Positions 9,006 through 17,991 are shown, counted from the first letter of the stretch. The stretch: DNA of 51,406 nt from JBGQBN01 sp041494805 (GCA_041494805.1 JBGQBN010000026.1:1-51406); one strand, 5' to 3'. Numbers and translations are program-made. Notes: generated by a model from the sequence alone, not told the origin.

Positions 9006-9044
9006 CGATCCGCATGTTTAGGCGGGTCCGCGGGAAATTACACC

Positions 9045-9534
9045 ATGGACAATTACCTCAGCATCGCTTCCTCAGTAAAGCTCGGACGAGATGTCAAACT
9101 CGCGAAGTTCATCAATCTTTACGGTTGCGAGATCGGCGACGAAGCCAAAATCGGCGCCTTTGTTGAGATCCAGAAAAATGCCAGCGTGGGAAAGCGGTGC
9201 AAGATCTCCAGCCATACCTTCATCTGCGAAGGCGTGACCATCGAAGACAACGTTTTCATTGGCCACGGTGTCACTTTTATCAACGATTCCTTCCCCGTGC
9301 GACCGCCGGCGATCAGCTGCAAACCGAGGCTGATTGGGAAGTCGAGAAGACGGTCGTGAAGAAAGGCGCTTCGATTGGTTCCGGCTGCACCATCCTGGCC
9401 AATCTCACCACCGGGGAAAACGCTCTGGCCGGGCAGGCAGTGTGGCGACGAAAGACGTTCCCCCAAACACGATCGTGGTGGGCAATCCCGCTCGAGTATT
9501 GCGCAAAATCGACCAGACGATGGAGGTCAAATGA
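9045..9534 (+). pseudogene. Frameshifted second copy of the acetyltransferase gene
   Basis: The first ~250 bases are nearly identical to 5825-6070, with differences mostly at third codon positions. One base is then missing near 9296 (after the equivalent of INDS), so the frame closes at 9359. The homologous sequence continues in the next frame (EADWEVEKTVVKKGASIGSG), loses another base near 9433 and finishes in the third frame with TKDVPPNTIVVGNPARVL before a TGA at 9532-9534. With two frameshifts it cannot make a full beta-helix enzyme unless these are sequencing errors. The intact copy upstream probably makes it dispensable. Confidence 0.88.
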
Positions 9535-9572
9535 GCAGTTCTACCGGCATTCCTTTTCTTGATTTGCGGTAG
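9531..9572 (+). pseudogene. Remnant of a DegT aminotransferase start (13 codons)
   Basis: An ATG overlaps the pseudogene stop (ATGA), as the GTG of the intact aminotransferase does at 6319. The peptide MSSSTGIPFLDLR matches the start of that enzyme (MNSSNIPFLDL) and then ends at TAG. The duplicated segment therefore once carried acetyltransferase plus aminotransferase, and the right breakpoint lies at about 9567. This is a relic, not a functional gene. Confidence 0.75.
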
Positions 9573-9639
9573 CGCAGTTCATTGAAAGTAAGGTAGCGGC
9601 GTTATCGCGGTGAGCTCCAGTTCCAGCGTGCCGAGGGCG

Positions 9640-9693
9640 ACGCCGCTGATCGAAAGCTCAGCGGCGTTGCTCTCTAAGGTTGTCATCTTTTTT
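9640..9693 (+). terminator. Possible intrinsic terminator / stem-loop after the duplication scar
   Basis: ACGCCGCTGA (9640-9649) pairs perfectly with TCAGCGGCGT (9658-9667) around an eight-base loop. A T6 run follows about 20 bases later (around 9688-9693). That distance is longer than in a classical terminator, so function is uncertain. It is the strongest stem in the 139-base gap before 9711. Confidence 0.4.
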
Positions 9694-9710
9694 GAGGAGA
9701 CCCAGAGGCC

Positions 9711-10484
9711 ATGAAAAAAAACAATAAGGTCGTTGTCGTCGGACTGGGAGAGGTCGGAAAGCCACTCTTCGAACTTCTCTCCAAGAGCCATAATACGGTG
9801 GGAGTGGATATCTCGCCCGTCTGGCCGGTCGAGGATGTCGATGTCTTACATATCTGCTACCCCTTCGAAATCAAGGATTTTGTCGGCGAGACTGCCCGCT
9901 ACATAGAACTCTTTAAGCCTGCACTGACAATCATCAACAGCACAGTGGGGATCGGGACAACTCGGGCCGTCGCCGATCGGACCGGCAGCACAGTGGTGAA
10001 CAGCCCCGTGCGCGGCAAACACGTTCGCATGCTTGAGGAACTCCGGCACTATACGAAGTTTGTAGGCGCGGCAGATCCCGTTGCCGGGGAGCAGGCCGCG
10101 AGGCACTTTCAGGCGGCTGGTTTGAAAACTAAGGTCCTGTCATCACCGGAAGCAAGCGAACTGGCGAAACTGACCGAAACGACCTACTTCGGCCTGATGA
10201 TTGCGTGGGCGCAGGAGATCGAAAGGTATTGCGATCGGACGGGCGCGGACTACAACGAAGTCATCTCATTCTATGAAGAAATCAAGTTCTTTCCTCCGGT
10301 CAAGTACTTCCCGGGCGTGATCGGCGGCCACTGCGTGATGCCGAACATCAAGATCTTGGGCAAACTGGATCGCACGGCGATTCTCCAGGCGATCGAGTCC
10401 TCCAACCAGGCAAAGGTCGAGAGAGATGAAAGGAAAAAAGGTATGGGACCCGTTCTGACCAGCGCTGAGAGGATCGCGGTCTAG
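9711..10484 (+). CDS. Short UDP-sugar-dehydrogenase-like protein lacking the C-terminal domain
   Basis: A 257-residue protein with an N-terminal Rossmann motif (GLGEVG, 11-16), a central-domain helix with ELAKLTETTYFG (150-161), and PGVIGGHCVMPN with the catalytic-type Cys at 208. These are hallmarks of UDP-glucose/GDP-mannose 6-dehydrogenases, usually about 430 residues. The C-terminal domain that completes the nucleotide-sugar site is absent, and the segment before the Cys is short. A UDP-GlcNAc 6-dehydrogenase (WbpA step) would fit the pathway, but this truncated form may do something else. GAGGAG upstream supports the ATG. The gene sits after the recombination scar. Confidence 0.75.
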   Translation: MKKNNKVVVVGLGEVGKPLFELLSKSHNTVGVDISPVWPVEDVDVLHICYPFEIKDFVGETARYIELFKPALTIINSTVGIGTTRAVADRTGSTVVNSPVRGKHVRMLEELRHYTKFVGAADPVAGEQAARHFQAAGLKTKVLSSPEASELAKLTETTYFGLMIAWAQEIERYCDRTGADYNEVISFYEEIKFFPPVKYFPGVIGGHCVMPNIKILGKLDRTAILQAIESSNQAKVERDERKKGMGPVLTSAERIAV

Positions 10485-10493
10485 CCCGTCGCC

Positions 10494-11798
10494 ATGAACC
10501 TGAATGCCCATCAAGTGATTACGGACCACGGCCATGAGACGCAGACCGCTGCGTCCTCCACGCGACGACCCCAGGCACAAGGCTCTCGTCTGTCTGGGAA
10601 GCGAGTGGGAATGGTGGTTCTTTCCTCGTACCCCGCCGACCCCCGGCCGCGTCGCGCCGTCGAAGCGCTTCTCCGCGAGGGGATGCATGTGGACTTGATT
10701 TGTGAGTCCGATGAAAATCTCCCCAAGCGGGAAACCAAAGGGCAGATGGAGATCTTCCGCCTCCCGATTAAGCACCATCGCGGCGGTAAACTTCACTATA
10801 TCTACCAGTACTTATCCTTCACGCTCATGGCCGCGGGCCTGTTTGCGCGGCGCTCGCTGCGGCACCGGTATGACTTGATCTATGTGCACAACATGCCGGA
10901 TGTTCTTGTGTTCAGCGGGGTATTTCCGAAGGCGCTGGGGGCCCGGGTCATCCTTGACCAACACGACCCCATGCCCGAACTGATGAATACCATCTTTGAC
11001 CTGCAGGAAAACAGTCTGGCGGTTCGCCTGACACGACGACTGGAGAAGTGGAGTATCGGGTTCGCGGACCTGGTCATCACAGTCAACGTGGCTTGCCAGA
11101 GGATCTTCGCGGCGCGGAGTTGTCGCGTGGAAAAAGTTGGTGTCGTCATGAATGCCCCTGACGGAGAACTCTTCCCCTATCGGTCGGCGCGTTCCTATCC
11201 CGCGTCTGACTCAGGTTCCGGGAAGAGGTTTGTCATCATGTACCACGGCTCCCTGGTGGAGCGAAATGGTCTGGATCTGGCTGTCGATGCGCTGGCGCAG
11301 GTGCAGAGTGCCATCCCCAGCGCAGAACTCAGGGTGTTCGGCCGGCGCACACAGTTTCTCGATCAGGTCATGGAAAAAGCTCGTCGCCTGGGCTTGGAGA
11401 GCCGCGTTCGTTATCTGGGGCCGAAGCGTCTGGAAGATCTGGCCGGGGAAATCGAGGCCTGTGATGTCGGGGTCATTCCAAATCAGCGCAACTCATTCAC
11501 CGACATCAATACGCCGACCCGAATTTTTGAGTATCTAGCCCTGGGCAAGCCGGTAATTGCTCCGCGGACACCGGGGATTCAGGATTACTTTGATGCCCAG
11601 TCGCTGTTATTTTTCGATGCGGGTAATGCGGCCCAGCTGGCCGAGCAAATTCGATACGTTTATTCCCACCCTCACGAAGCCATCGAAACCGCTGAACGTG
11701 GGCAGCAAGTCTATCTGGTACATACCTGGCAGAACGAACGAGAGACGTTGGTGAGCCTGGTCAGTGGCCTTCTGAATAGGAACCGCAAGGGTGAGTAG
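10494..11798 (+). CDS. GT4-family glycosyltransferase
   Basis: A 434-residue GT-B enzyme. The N-terminal domain starts near VGMVVLSSYPADPRPRR, with about 35 extra residues before it. The C-terminal nucleotide-sugar-binding domain carries NTPTRIFEYLALGKPV, the retaining GT4 signature around the E-x7-E region. It would transfer one sugar to the lipid-linked glycan on the cytoplasmic face; donor and acceptor cannot be read from sequence. No strong ribosome-binding site precedes the ATG at 10494, so the true start may be slightly downstream. It overlaps the next gene by 8 bases. Confidence 0.88.
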   Translation: MNLNAHQVITDHGHETQTAASSTRRPQAQGSRLSGKRVGMVVLSSYPADPRPRRAVEALLREGMHVDLICESDENLPKRETKGQMEIFRLPIKHHRGGKLHYIYQYLSFTLMAAGLFARRSLRHRYDLIYVHNMPDVLVFSGVFPKALGARVILDQHDPMPELMNTIFDLQENSLAVRLTRRLEKWSIGFADLVITVNVACQRIFAARSCRVEKVGVVMNAPDGELFPYRSARSYPASDSGSGKRFVIMYHGSLVERNGLDLAVDALAQVQSAIPSAELRVFGRRTQFLDQVMEKARRLGLESRVRYLGPKRLEDLAGEIEACDVGVIPNQRNSFTDINTPTRIFEYLALGKPVIAPRTPGIQDYFDAQSLLFFDAGNAAQLAEQIRYVYSHPHEAIETAERGQQVYLVHTWQNERETLVSLVSGLLNRNRKGE

Positions 11799-13047
11799 CA
11801 TCGGCGCATCGGGCACCGGAGGCGCGATTGCGACCAGCCACGGCCCGAAGTGGATCAGTGCCGAGGAAGTCGAACAGAGCCTTAGCGGGGTGATGAAGTG
11901 GGTCGAGGAGCATCACTACCGCGGGTACGAGCCCTTCGATGGGCTGTCTTCGTGGGCGCGGCGGCTGGCCTTGGGCAACGAGTTCGCCGAGCGCCTGCTG
12001 ATGCAGTTGATCCGGCAGAGCCCGCTTAACCTCCGCCCGCTGATGGGAGTGCGACCCCAAGACTCCACCAAGGGCCGGGGTTACATGGCGCACGGATACC
12101 TCGCGCTCTATCGTGTGACCAACAACTCAGAATACCTGGGAAAGGCCACGCACTGCCTGGAATGGCTAGATGCGCACAAAGTACCTCGCTTCAAGCATCA
12201 CAGCTGGAGCAATCACTTCGATTTCGTTTCGCGAGGCGGCGGTTACACCAAAGACGATCCAATCATTGTCTGGACCAGTGTGATCGGCCAGGCCTATGTG
12301 GAGGCCTTCGAGGCGACCGGGAATGAGTGGTTCCTGAAGATTGCCGAGAGCGCATGCGATTGGGTTCTGGAGTTGCCGCGAGAACAGACCAGCGACGGGG
12401 AATGTATCAGCTACCTTGCCCACGTGCAGAGTTCGATCCACAACGCCAACATGCTGGGTGCGAGTCTTCTGGCCCGGACCGCGAAGCACAATAACAATCG
12501 GGAGTACCTCCAGGTGGCTCGTTCGGCAATGGAATATAGCTGCTCCCGCCAGTTGCCGGATGGATCGTGGTGGTATGCGGAAGCGCCCAAGTATCACTGG
12601 ATCGACAATTTCCATACTGGATACAACTTGGAAAGCTTGAACTACTACATCGAATCCAGCGGGGACGAAGAATTCCGCCCCCACCTCGAGCGCGGGCTGG
12701 TGTTCTACAAGTCGCACTTCTTTCAGTCGAACGGTTGCCCGAAGTATTACCACACGCGGACGTATCCGGTAGACATTCAGTGTGCGGCCCAGGCGATTGA
12801 CACCCTGGCACTTTTCTCTGACCGTAACCCTGACTGCCTCGAACTCAGCGCCAAGGTCGCCGCGTGGACGATCGCCAACATGCAGGATGCGCGGGGCTAT
12901 TTTTACTACCGGAAGTATCCATTCATCAAGGCCAAGACCCCGATGCTCCATTGGGGGCAGGCCACGATGTTCAAAGCATTAGCGCACCTTTCTTTGCAAC
13001 TCGAGTCCGCTCGTGCCACGCCGCAGACGGAATGCCAGGGCGGCTAG
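11791..13047 (+). CDS. Predicted alpha/alpha-toroid (six-hairpin glycosidase-like) protein
   Basis: A 418-residue soluble protein without signal peptide. It is built of repeated helical hairpins with recurring Gly/Trp/Tyr-rich turns (ARRLALGNEF, KGRGYMAHGYLALYRVT, RQLPDGSWWYAEAPKYHW, DARGYFYYRKYP). This is the look of (alpha/alpha)6 toroids such as epimerase/isomerase or unsaturated-glucuronyl hydrolase folds. No catalytic residues were assigned with confidence. The GTG start overlaps the upstream glycosyltransferase by 8 bases, so the two are coupled. A role as cytoplasmic sugar epimerase or glycan-trimming enzyme is only an inference from fold and position. Confidence 0.7.
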   Translation: MSSIGASGTGGAIATSHGPKWISAEEVEQSLSGVMKWVEEHHYRGYEPFDGLSSWARRLALGNEFAERLLMQLIRQSPLNLRPLMGVRPQDSTKGRGYMAHGYLALYRVTNNSEYLGKATHCLEWLDAHKVPRFKHHSWSNHFDFVSRGGGYTKDDPIIVWTSVIGQAYVEAFEATGNEWFLKIAESACDWVLELPREQTSDGECISYLAHVQSSIHNANMLGASLLARTAKHNNNREYLQVARSAMEYSCSRQLPDGSWWYAEAPKYHWIDNFHTGYNLESLNYYIESSGDEEFRPHLERGLVFYKSHFFQSNGCPKYYHTRTYPVDIQCAAQAIDTLALFSDRNPDCLELSAKVAAWTIANMQDARGYFYYRKYPFIKAKTPMLHWGQATMFKALAHLSLQLESARATPQTECQGG

Positions 13048-13074
13048 GCCAAGGTTCAGGCCTCCTAGTCAACC

Positions 13075-14763
13075 ATGATCGGAGTCATAGCAAACTCGTC
13101 AGACAGCCCAGCGGTTCGTGAGTTTTTCGAGCTGTTCAAAACGCCGTGGGAGTTCTATCAGCCTGACCGCAAGTATGACGTCATCGTCTGCGCCGGCGCG
13201 GGCGATTTTGACGAGAGCGCCGCCCGGCTGGTGGTGATTTACTCGGCGCTGACGTTGCCGATGGACGCAACGGAAAGTGCGCAACTGGCGAACCGAGAAG
13301 GCCAGACTTCCGGTCTGGAGTACAAGGGATTCAGAATTCCGATCTACGGCAACCAGATGTTCTTCTCCGATCGTGACGGAGCTTTGGCTGGGGAAGGGTT
13401 TCCGTTTGGAGCGATCAGCCAGCACCAGGTGAACGGCACGAATGTAGTGCGGGTGGGCTATGACCTGTTCGAAGAGGTTCGCGCCCTGTTGACCAGCGGG
13501 CAGCCTTCCGCGAACGCCGCCATTCCGGCGCTGGAATTGCATATTGCTCTGTTGCGGGACTTGATTGTCACGAGTGGCATCCCTCTCGCCGAGATCCCGC
13601 CCGTTCCAGATGGCTATCGCTTCATAGCCTGCCTGACGCACGATGTCGATCATCCCATGATGCGCGCACACAAGTTCGACCCTACGATGTTCGGTTTCCT
13701 CTTTCGCGCAATCTTGGGGACGCTCGGTGGCGTCATCACAGGCCACCGGCCCTGGCGCGACATTTGGACGAACTGGGGCGCGGCGTTCCAGCTGCCTCTG
13801 GTTCATCTTGGGTTGGCTAAGGATCGGTGGGCCGAGATCGACCGCTACATCGCTATGGAAGACGGCGCCCGCTCATCCTTTTTTGTCATTCCGTTTGCCG
13901 GGCGCCCGGGGCGGCACCACGGGGGCGCAGCGCCCAGCGCACGAGCTGCCCGCTACGGCGCCGCGGATCTCTCCGAGCAAATCCGGAATTTGATTTCCGC
14001 TGATTGCGAGGTTGGACTTCACGGCATTGATGCGTGGCTGGACAGCGACGCCGCTGCCAGGGAACTGGGAGAAGTTCGCAGTATTACGGGCTGCCAGGAA
14101 GTCGGCGTGCGCATGCACTGGCTCTATTTTGATGCCCAGTCACCCGCGACTCTTGAGCGCGCCGGAGCCAGCTATGATTCTACGGTTGGGTACAACGAGA
14201 CCATCGGCTACCGCGCCGGCACGACGCAGGCATACAAGCCTCTTTCAACCAGACGTTTGATCGAGCTGCCGCTACACATTATGGACACGGCGCTTTTCTT
14301 CCCCAGTTATCTCAATCTTCCTCCCGGCCATGCCCGAAAGCGAGTAGGGCAGATGGTCGACGACGCGACCCGGTTTGGCGGATGCTTGACCATCAATTGG
14401 CATGACCGGAGCATTGCCCCAGAGAGATTGTGGGGCAAGTTTTACGCGGATCTGGTAGCTGAATTGAAAGCGCGAGGAGCGTGGCTGGCCACCGCTGGGC
14501 AGACAGTAGCGTGGTTCCGCAAACGCCGGGCCGCCGTTTTTGAAAACGTCAATTGGGACGCCGGCGTCCTCCGGGCGCAGATCGGGGTCGAGGCCGCCGA
14601 CAATTTGCCCAGTCTCCAACTTCGGGTTCACGACGGAAGCGAGCGACATCACGGTACCGTAACTGGGCGAGCGCCGCTGGAGTTTCCTAGTGCCGTGGCA
14701 GGAGACGTACATCTTCGTGTGGCGCCTTCGGGTGAAGTGGAAGTGGTTGCAAAAGGAAACTGA
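13075..14763 (+). CDS. Polysaccharide deacetylase-like (NodB-fold) protein, large form
   Basis: A 562-residue protein. The central part holds THDVDH at about residues 186-191, the metal-binding first motif of NodB-type (CE4) deacetylases, then LHGIDAW, which fits the second motif, and a late NWHDRS segment. The N-terminal ~150 residues and the ~80-residue beta-rich C-terminus are extra. No signal peptide is visible, so it may act on precursors in the cytoplasm. The start is supported by the gapless match of its first 23 codons to the relic at 8937. The stop overlaps the next ATG by one base. Confidence 0.82.
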   Translation: MIGVIANSSDSPAVREFFELFKTPWEFYQPDRKYDVIVCAGAGDFDESAARLVVIYSALTLPMDATESAQLANREGQTSGLEYKGFRIPIYGNQMFFSDRDGALAGEGFPFGAISQHQVNGTNVVRVGYDLFEEVRALLTSGQPSANAAIPALELHIALLRDLIVTSGIPLAEIPPVPDGYRFIACLTHDVDHPMMRAHKFDPTMFGFLFRAILGTLGGVITGHRPWRDIWTNWGAAFQLPLVHLGLAKDRWAEIDRYIAMEDGARSSFFVIPFAGRPGRHHGGAAPSARAARYGAADLSEQIRNLISADCEVGLHGIDAWLDSDAAARELGEVRSITGCQEVGVRMHWLYFDAQSPATLERAGASYDSTVGYNETIGYRAGTTQAYKPLSTRRLIELPLHIMDTALFFPSYLNLPPGHARKRVGQMVDDATRFGGCLTINWHDRSIAPERLWGKFYADLVAELKARGAWLATAGQTVAWFRKRRAAVFENVNWDAGVLRAQIGVEAADNLPSLQLRVHDGSERHHGTVTGRAPLEFPSAVAGDVHLRVAPSGEVEVVAKGN

Positions 14764-15674
14764 TGATGGATCCGAAGGGGCTGACGTACGTTTTGGTAAC
14801 CCCGGCGCGCAATGAAGAAGGGTTCATCGAACAGACGATCCAGTCCGTGGTGGCGCAGACGGTGCTTCCCCGGAAGTGGGTGATTGTCAGCGATGGCTCA
14901 ACCGATCGCACCGACGAAATCATTCAGAAGTACACTGCGAAGCACGCTTGGATCGAGTGCGTCTGCCTGCCGGAGCGCAGGGAACGCCACTTTGCCGGGA
15001 AGGTCCACTGCTTCAACGCGGGTTACGAGAGGGTACGGAGTGAGAGCTTTGATGTCGTTGGGAACCTGGATGCCGACATCACCTTCGACCCGAACTACTT
15101 CGAATTCTTGCTGGCGAAGTTCGCGTCCGACTCTGAACTGGGTGTGGCCGGAACTCCGTTCGTAGAAGGCACGACGTCCTACGACTTCGGTTACACGACC
15201 GTGGAGCACGTTTCCGGCGCGTGCCAGCTTTTCCGACGCAAGTGCTTCGAAGACATCGGCGGATATGTGCCGGTGAAGGGCGGCGGAATCGATTGGATTG
15301 CGGTGACGACCGCCCGCATGAAGGGCTGGAAGACCCGAACGTTCCTGGAGCGAGCCTGCCACCACCATCGACCGATGGGTACCGCGTCAGCCGGCAAGTT
15401 GATGGCGAATTTCTCCCTGGGCAAGCAAGACTATTACCTGGGTGGGCATCCCGTTTGGCAAGTTTTCCGATCGTGCTACCAACTCGGAAGACAGCCGTAC
15501 CTGCTGGGTGGGGTTTGCCTCTTGGCGGGATACCTCTGGGCGTGGATGACGCGAGTTCCAAGGCCGGTCTCTATTGAACTGATCCGCTTTCACCGCCACG
15601 AACAGATGCGGAGGCTATCTCAGCGTTTGTGGGGATCGAACGCGTCTGAGCAGGCAGGGCATGCCTGTGGTTAG
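14763..15674 (+). CDS. GT2-family glycosyltransferase (GT-A)
   Basis: A 303-residue GT-A enzyme with the family opening VTPARNEEGFIEQTIQSV, VSDGSTD at about 41-47, and the DxD-type motif NLDADI. The C-terminus has a hydrophobic stretch (YLLGGVCLLAGYLWAWM) that may anchor or associate it with the membrane. It transfers a sugar, usually with inversion, onto the growing repeat unit. The ATG overlaps the deacetylase stop by one base, so the two are translationally coupled. Donor unknown. Confidence 0.88.
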   Translation: MMDPKGLTYVLVTPARNEEGFIEQTIQSVVAQTVLPRKWVIVSDGSTDRTDEIIQKYTAKHAWIECVCLPERRERHFAGKVHCFNAGYERVRSESFDVVGNLDADITFDPNYFEFLLAKFASDSELGVAGTPFVEGTTSYDFGYTTVEHVSGACQLFRRKCFEDIGGYVPVKGGGIDWIAVTTARMKGWKTRTFLERACHHHRPMGTASAGKLMANFSLGKQDYYLGGHPVWQVFRSCYQLGRQPYLLGGVCLLAGYLWAWMTRVPRPVSIELIRFHRHEQMRRLSQRLWGSNASEQAGHACG

Positions 15675-15749
15675 CTGCTGCACGTTTCAGAAGTTGCTTC
15701 ATCTGGCTTCCTGCCGGCGGCCTCCCTCTCTCGCGATAGAATTAGGCTA

Positions 15750-16775
15750 ATGAGCCATTCTTCCCTTAACCACCTGTACGGGTTTGTCAGCAACCTAGCT
15801 GGCCACATCAAGTTCCTTACGGAATTGGTGATGGCCGGACCCCTGGACCGGGCGTCAGCGGGTACTGGAGTTGCCGATCCGGGAAAGGCCAAGGTGGAGG
15901 TGACGACCCGCCAAACCGGCGACGGGCCCGGCTCGCAGAGCGTCGCGTCAGAGATCGAGCATTCCGAACTTGCCCTTGCCTCTTCCGGGCCGACTGGTGC
16001 CCGCGGCGGGGAGGCTCCGGCGGGTGGCGTCCTCATCATCAATGCCGACGACTGGGGACGCGACCGCGAGAACACCGACCGGACTCTGGAGTGTGCGGCG
16101 CGAGGGACGGTTTCCTCAGCCAGCGCGATGGTTTTTATGGAGGACTCGGAGCGGGCGGCGGAGCTGGCGCGAGAGTCGGGCCTTGATGCGGGCCTCCACC
16201 TGAACTTCACAGCGCCATTTTCGGCGCCGAACTGTTCCGCGAAGCTGCGCGAGAGTCAAAGCCAACTGGCGCATTACTTGCTGCGACACCGTTTTGCGCA
16301 GGCAGTGTTTAATCCTGGTCTTGCCCGTCGATTCGAGTATGTATTGGCGGCCCAGTTCGACGAGTTCCGGCGTATTTATGGGGCCGATCCGCGGCGTGTG
16401 GATGGACATCACCACATGCATCTCTGCGCCAATGTGTTGCTTGGAAATCTGTTGCCCGCGGGATGCGTTGTGCGACGCAACTTCTCATTTCGGGTTGGCG
16501 AAAGGAGTCTCGGCAACCGCCTCTACCGCGGAATCGGAGATTACCTGCTGACCAAGAGACACGAGACGACCGATTTCTTTTTCTCACTAGCGCCCCTCCA
16601 ACCCGTTGAGCGCCTGCAGTGGATCTTCTCGCTGGCGCGTGAGCACTCCATCGAATTGGAAACACACCCGGTCAATCCAGAGGAATATCGATTCCTGACC
16701 GAGGGGGAGATTCTTCGTTTGGCGCCGGGCATCCCCATCGCGCGCCGGATTTGCGCTTCGAATGGCGGAGTGTAA
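15750..16775 (+). CDS. YdjC/ChbG-family carbohydrate deacetylase
   Basis: A 341-residue protein. From about residue 93 it is a clear YdjC/ChbG deacetylase: INADDWG, GLHLNF, VDGHHHMH and ETHPVNPEEY supply the metal-binding Asp/His set and catalytic residues of the family, which removes acetyl groups from N-acetylated sugars. The first ~90 residues are unusual, because family members normally begin at the INADD motif; this part is Gly/Ala/Ser-rich after residue 30. It may be a real extension or untranslated leader, but no better start with a ribosome-binding site was found. Confidence 0.85.
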   Translation: MSHSSLNHLYGFVSNLAGHIKFLTELVMAGPLDRASAGTGVADPGKAKVEVTTRQTGDGPGSQSVASEIEHSELALASSGPTGARGGEAPAGGVLIINADDWGRDRENTDRTLECAARGTVSSASAMVFMEDSERAAELARESGLDAGLHLNFTAPFSAPNCSAKLRESQSQLAHYLLRHRFAQAVFNPGLARRFEYVLAAQFDEFRRIYGADPRRVDGHHHMHLCANVLLGNLLPAGCVVRRNFSFRVGERSLGNRLYRGIGDYLLTKRHETTDFFFSLAPLQPVERLQWIFSLAREHSIELETHPVNPEEYRFLTEGEILRLAPGIPIARRICASNGGV

Positions 16776-16893
16776 GGGCCTTCCTCTTGCTCGTGTCCCA
16801 CACCGGGAACGTGTGGTGTGCTCTTTGTACCGGATGCGGTTGCGGCGGGCGCGATTCGTGAGCGGGAAGTGGTCGGTTCAACTCTCATCTTCT

Positions 16894-17991
16894 ATGAACA
16901 CTCAAACACAAGCCAGGCCAACCTTGGAATCGGTTGACCAAGAGCCATTTATCATCGGTCCGTATGACCTCGTCCTGGTTACCGGCGCCACCGGTTTCAT
17001 CGGGCCGGCGGTTGTCGAAAGCCTGGTGCGCCACGGATTCCGTAACGTCAGAGCCTTCACTCGGCCATCGAGCGACTTAACCAGGCTGGAGGCCACGATT
17101 GCACATCATCAAGGTTCGGCCCACATTGAAATAGTCAAAGGCAACCTGATCTCACGCGAAGACTGTGTCGCGGCAACCAGGGGTGCAGCGATGATCATTC
17201 ACCTAGCGAGGAGTGGAGACAAGTCTTTTCCCGAAGCGTTCCTGAATTCCGTTGTGACCACGCGCAACCTCCTGGAGTCAAGTCTGCTGCATCGATCGTT
17301 GCGTCGGTTCGTTAACGTCAGCTCGTTTGCCGTGTACTCCAACCGGCACACATCCAGGTGGCGGCCGTTGGATGAGTCCTCGCCGGTGGAGGAGCGTGTC
17401 GAAAGCTGTGGAGATGCGTATCGCTTCGCGAAGGTCAAACAGGACGACATCGTTAGTGACTACGGCCGAAAGTTCGGAATTCCACACGTGACTGTGAGAC
17501 CGGGTTCCGTTTATGGTCCGGGCAAGGTCGCCATTACTGGCCGGGTCGGCATTGACACGTTCGGGTTGTTTCTTCATCTGGGCGGCTCCAACACGATTCC
17601 CCTCACCTATGTGGACAACTGCGCAGACGCGATCGTCCTGGCGGGAGTAACCGCAGGCGTTGAAGGAGAAGTATTCAACGTTGTCGACGATGACCTTCCC
17701 TCGAGTAGAAAATTTCTCTACCTGTACAAGCGCCACGTGCGACGTTTTGCATCAATCTATGTCCCGCATTTTCTCAGCTATGTTCTTTGCTCATTGTGGG
17801 AGAATTATTCCAACTGGTCAGAAGGGCAGTTACCCCCCGCGTTCAATCGCTGGCGGTGGCATGCGGAATGGAAAAAGACTCGTTACAGCAACGAAAAACT
17901 GAAGTTGAAGCTAGGCTGGGCGCCGAGAGTGCCGACCCCCGAAGGCTTAGCTCGCTATTTCGAGAGTTGCCGGGGGGCACGCCATGCTTAG
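16894..17991 (+). CDS. NAD(P)-dependent epimerase/dehydratase (extended SDR)
   Basis: A 365-residue extended SDR with the nucleotide-binding motif TGATGFIG at about 30-37, a Ser-rich catalytic strand (NVSSFAVYS), then SVYGPG and YVDNCADAI further on. The usual Y-x-x-x-K appears as YRFAK (about 175-179). It probably epimerises, reduces or dehydrates a nucleotide sugar; the substrate is not evident. The ATG at 16894 was chosen because the frame upstream (from 16762) would overlap the deacetylase and precede the fold. It overlaps the next gene by 8 bases. Confidence 0.85.
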   Translation: MNTQTQARPTLESVDQEPFIIGPYDLVLVTGATGFIGPAVVESLVRHGFRNVRAFTRPSSDLTRLEATIAHHQGSAHIEIVKGNLISREDCVAATRGAAMIIHLARSGDKSFPEAFLNSVVTTRNLLESSLLHRSLRRFVNVSSFAVYSNRHTSRWRPLDESSPVEERVESCGDAYRFAKVKQDDIVSDYGRKFGIPHVTVRPGSVYGPGKVAITGRVGIDTFGLFLHLGGSNTIPLTYVDNCADAIVLAGVTAGVEGEVFNVVDDDLPSSRKFLYLYKRHVRRFASIYVPHFLSYVLCSLWENYSNWSEGQLPPAFNRWRWHAEWKKTRYSNEKLKLKLGWAPRVPTPEGLARYFESCRGARHA

